Below, piece by piece: positions 6,833 to 7,030 of a DNA stretch of 7,030 nucleotides. The position numbers were made by a program, and so were the translations under genes. Origin of the DNA: Spirosoma sp. (lineage in GTDB: Bacteria > Bacteroidota > Bacteroidia > Cytophagales > Spirosomataceae). Every line of letters begins with the position of its first letter. The first letter of the stretch is position 1. The notes under the pieces are model-generated. The model did not search any database. It saw only the letters and a list, made by a program, of their open reading frames with translations, and was not told the DNA's origin. The stretch lies in contig JAQBNX010000686.1 in the NCBI GenBank assembly GCA_028288385.1, forward strand, positions 1 to 7,030. Direction: 5' to 3'.

Positions 6833-7030
6833 GTGAAAGAACGTTTGGTTGTTATTCCAACCTATAATGAAATTGAGAACATCGAAGCCATCATTCGTCG
6901 GGTATTCAGCTTGCCCGAACCATTCGACGTGCTCGTAGTAGACGACGGTTCACCCGATGGAACGGCCCAGCGTGTCCGCGATTTACAAAACGAATTTCCG
7001 GCTAATGGATCCGCTCAAGCCGATTCCCGA
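6833..7030 (+). CDS. Glycosyltransferase family 2, polyprenol-phosphate mannosyltransferase type (3' partial)
   Basis: Only the first 66 codons are present; the frame is open to the window edge. The peptide starts VKERLVVIPTYNEIENIEAI, has the GT2 nucleotide-sugar motif VVIPTYNE at 6-13, and then VLVVDDGSPDGTA at 33-45 with the Asp pair that contacts the sugar nucleotide and metal. The wording VVDDGSPDGT is typical of dolichyl- or polyprenol-phosphate mannose synthases, which transfer a sugar from a nucleotide donor (usually GDP-mannose) to a membrane polyprenol phosphate. The exact donor cannot be told from this fragment, and the presence of C-terminal membrane spans cannot be seen. I chose GTG 6833 because the first strand begins within five residues of it, as in the family, and an in-frame TAA lies at 6815-6817. 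The 87-bp gap from hemG shows no Shine-Dalgarno, so whether it is co-transcribed with hemG is open. Confidence 0.88.
   Translation, partial: MKERLVVIPTYNEIENIEAIIRRVFSLPEPFDVLVVDDGSPDGTAQRVRDLQNEFPANGSAQADSR

Noticed and set aside
1..7030. A novel defence, mobile or biosynthetic system
   Set aside because: All substantial open frames are explained by known families or are antisense shadows, and no direct-repeat array, integrase, transposase or tRNA-like structure was seen.

Overview
The window looks like an ordinary chromosomal segment from an aerobic Bacteroidota bacterium, most likely of the Cytophagales (a Spirosoma-like organism would fit). The basis is the Bacteroidota-restricted DUF4296 lipoprotein, a Bat-type (Bacteroides aerotolerance) gene cluster, general protein similarity as I recognise it, a roughly 50% GC composition and weak or absent Shine-Dalgarno sequences. 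The species assignment is inference.

Layout: positions 1-1275 (+) hold the 3' part of a FadJ-type multifunctional beta-oxidation protein, cut by the left window edge. It converges on a minus-strand operon, and between the two 3' ends lies a 33-bp perfect inverted repeat (1300-1374) that reads as a bidirectional terminator. The minus-strand operon runs leftward from 4912 to 1379: a DUF58 protein, a single-span membrane protein of the Bat cluster, a BatA-type membrane-anchored von Willebrand A (vWA) protein, then rnhB (RNase HII). The first two overlap by ATGA, the third follows after 4 bp, and rnhB after 72 bp. Both ends of this operon are visible, so the absence of adjacent moxR, batB, batC and batE genes can be read directly.

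A 73-bp divergent gap (4913-4985) separates that operon from a plus-strand pair: a small DUF4296 lipoprotein and an oxygen-dependent protoporphyrinogen oxidase (HemY type), again overlapping by ATGA. After 87 bp without a gene, a GTG-started glycosyltransferase family 2 gene of the polyprenol-phosphate mannosyltransferase type begins at 6833 and runs off the right edge.

How they fit together: the DUF58 / membrane protein / BatA set probably forms a cell-envelope vWA complex, with two MIDAS-bearing vWA proteins around a membrane-spanning protein. The other genes are housekeeping functions (fatty-acid oxidation, RNA primer or ribonucleotide removal, haem synthesis, lipid-linked sugar synthesis) whose adjacency need not be functional. 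I see no mobile element, CRISPR array, tRNA or rRNA, and no clear sign of a new defence or biosynthetic system. The points most worth checking are the long perfect inverted repeat and the reduced Bat cluster.
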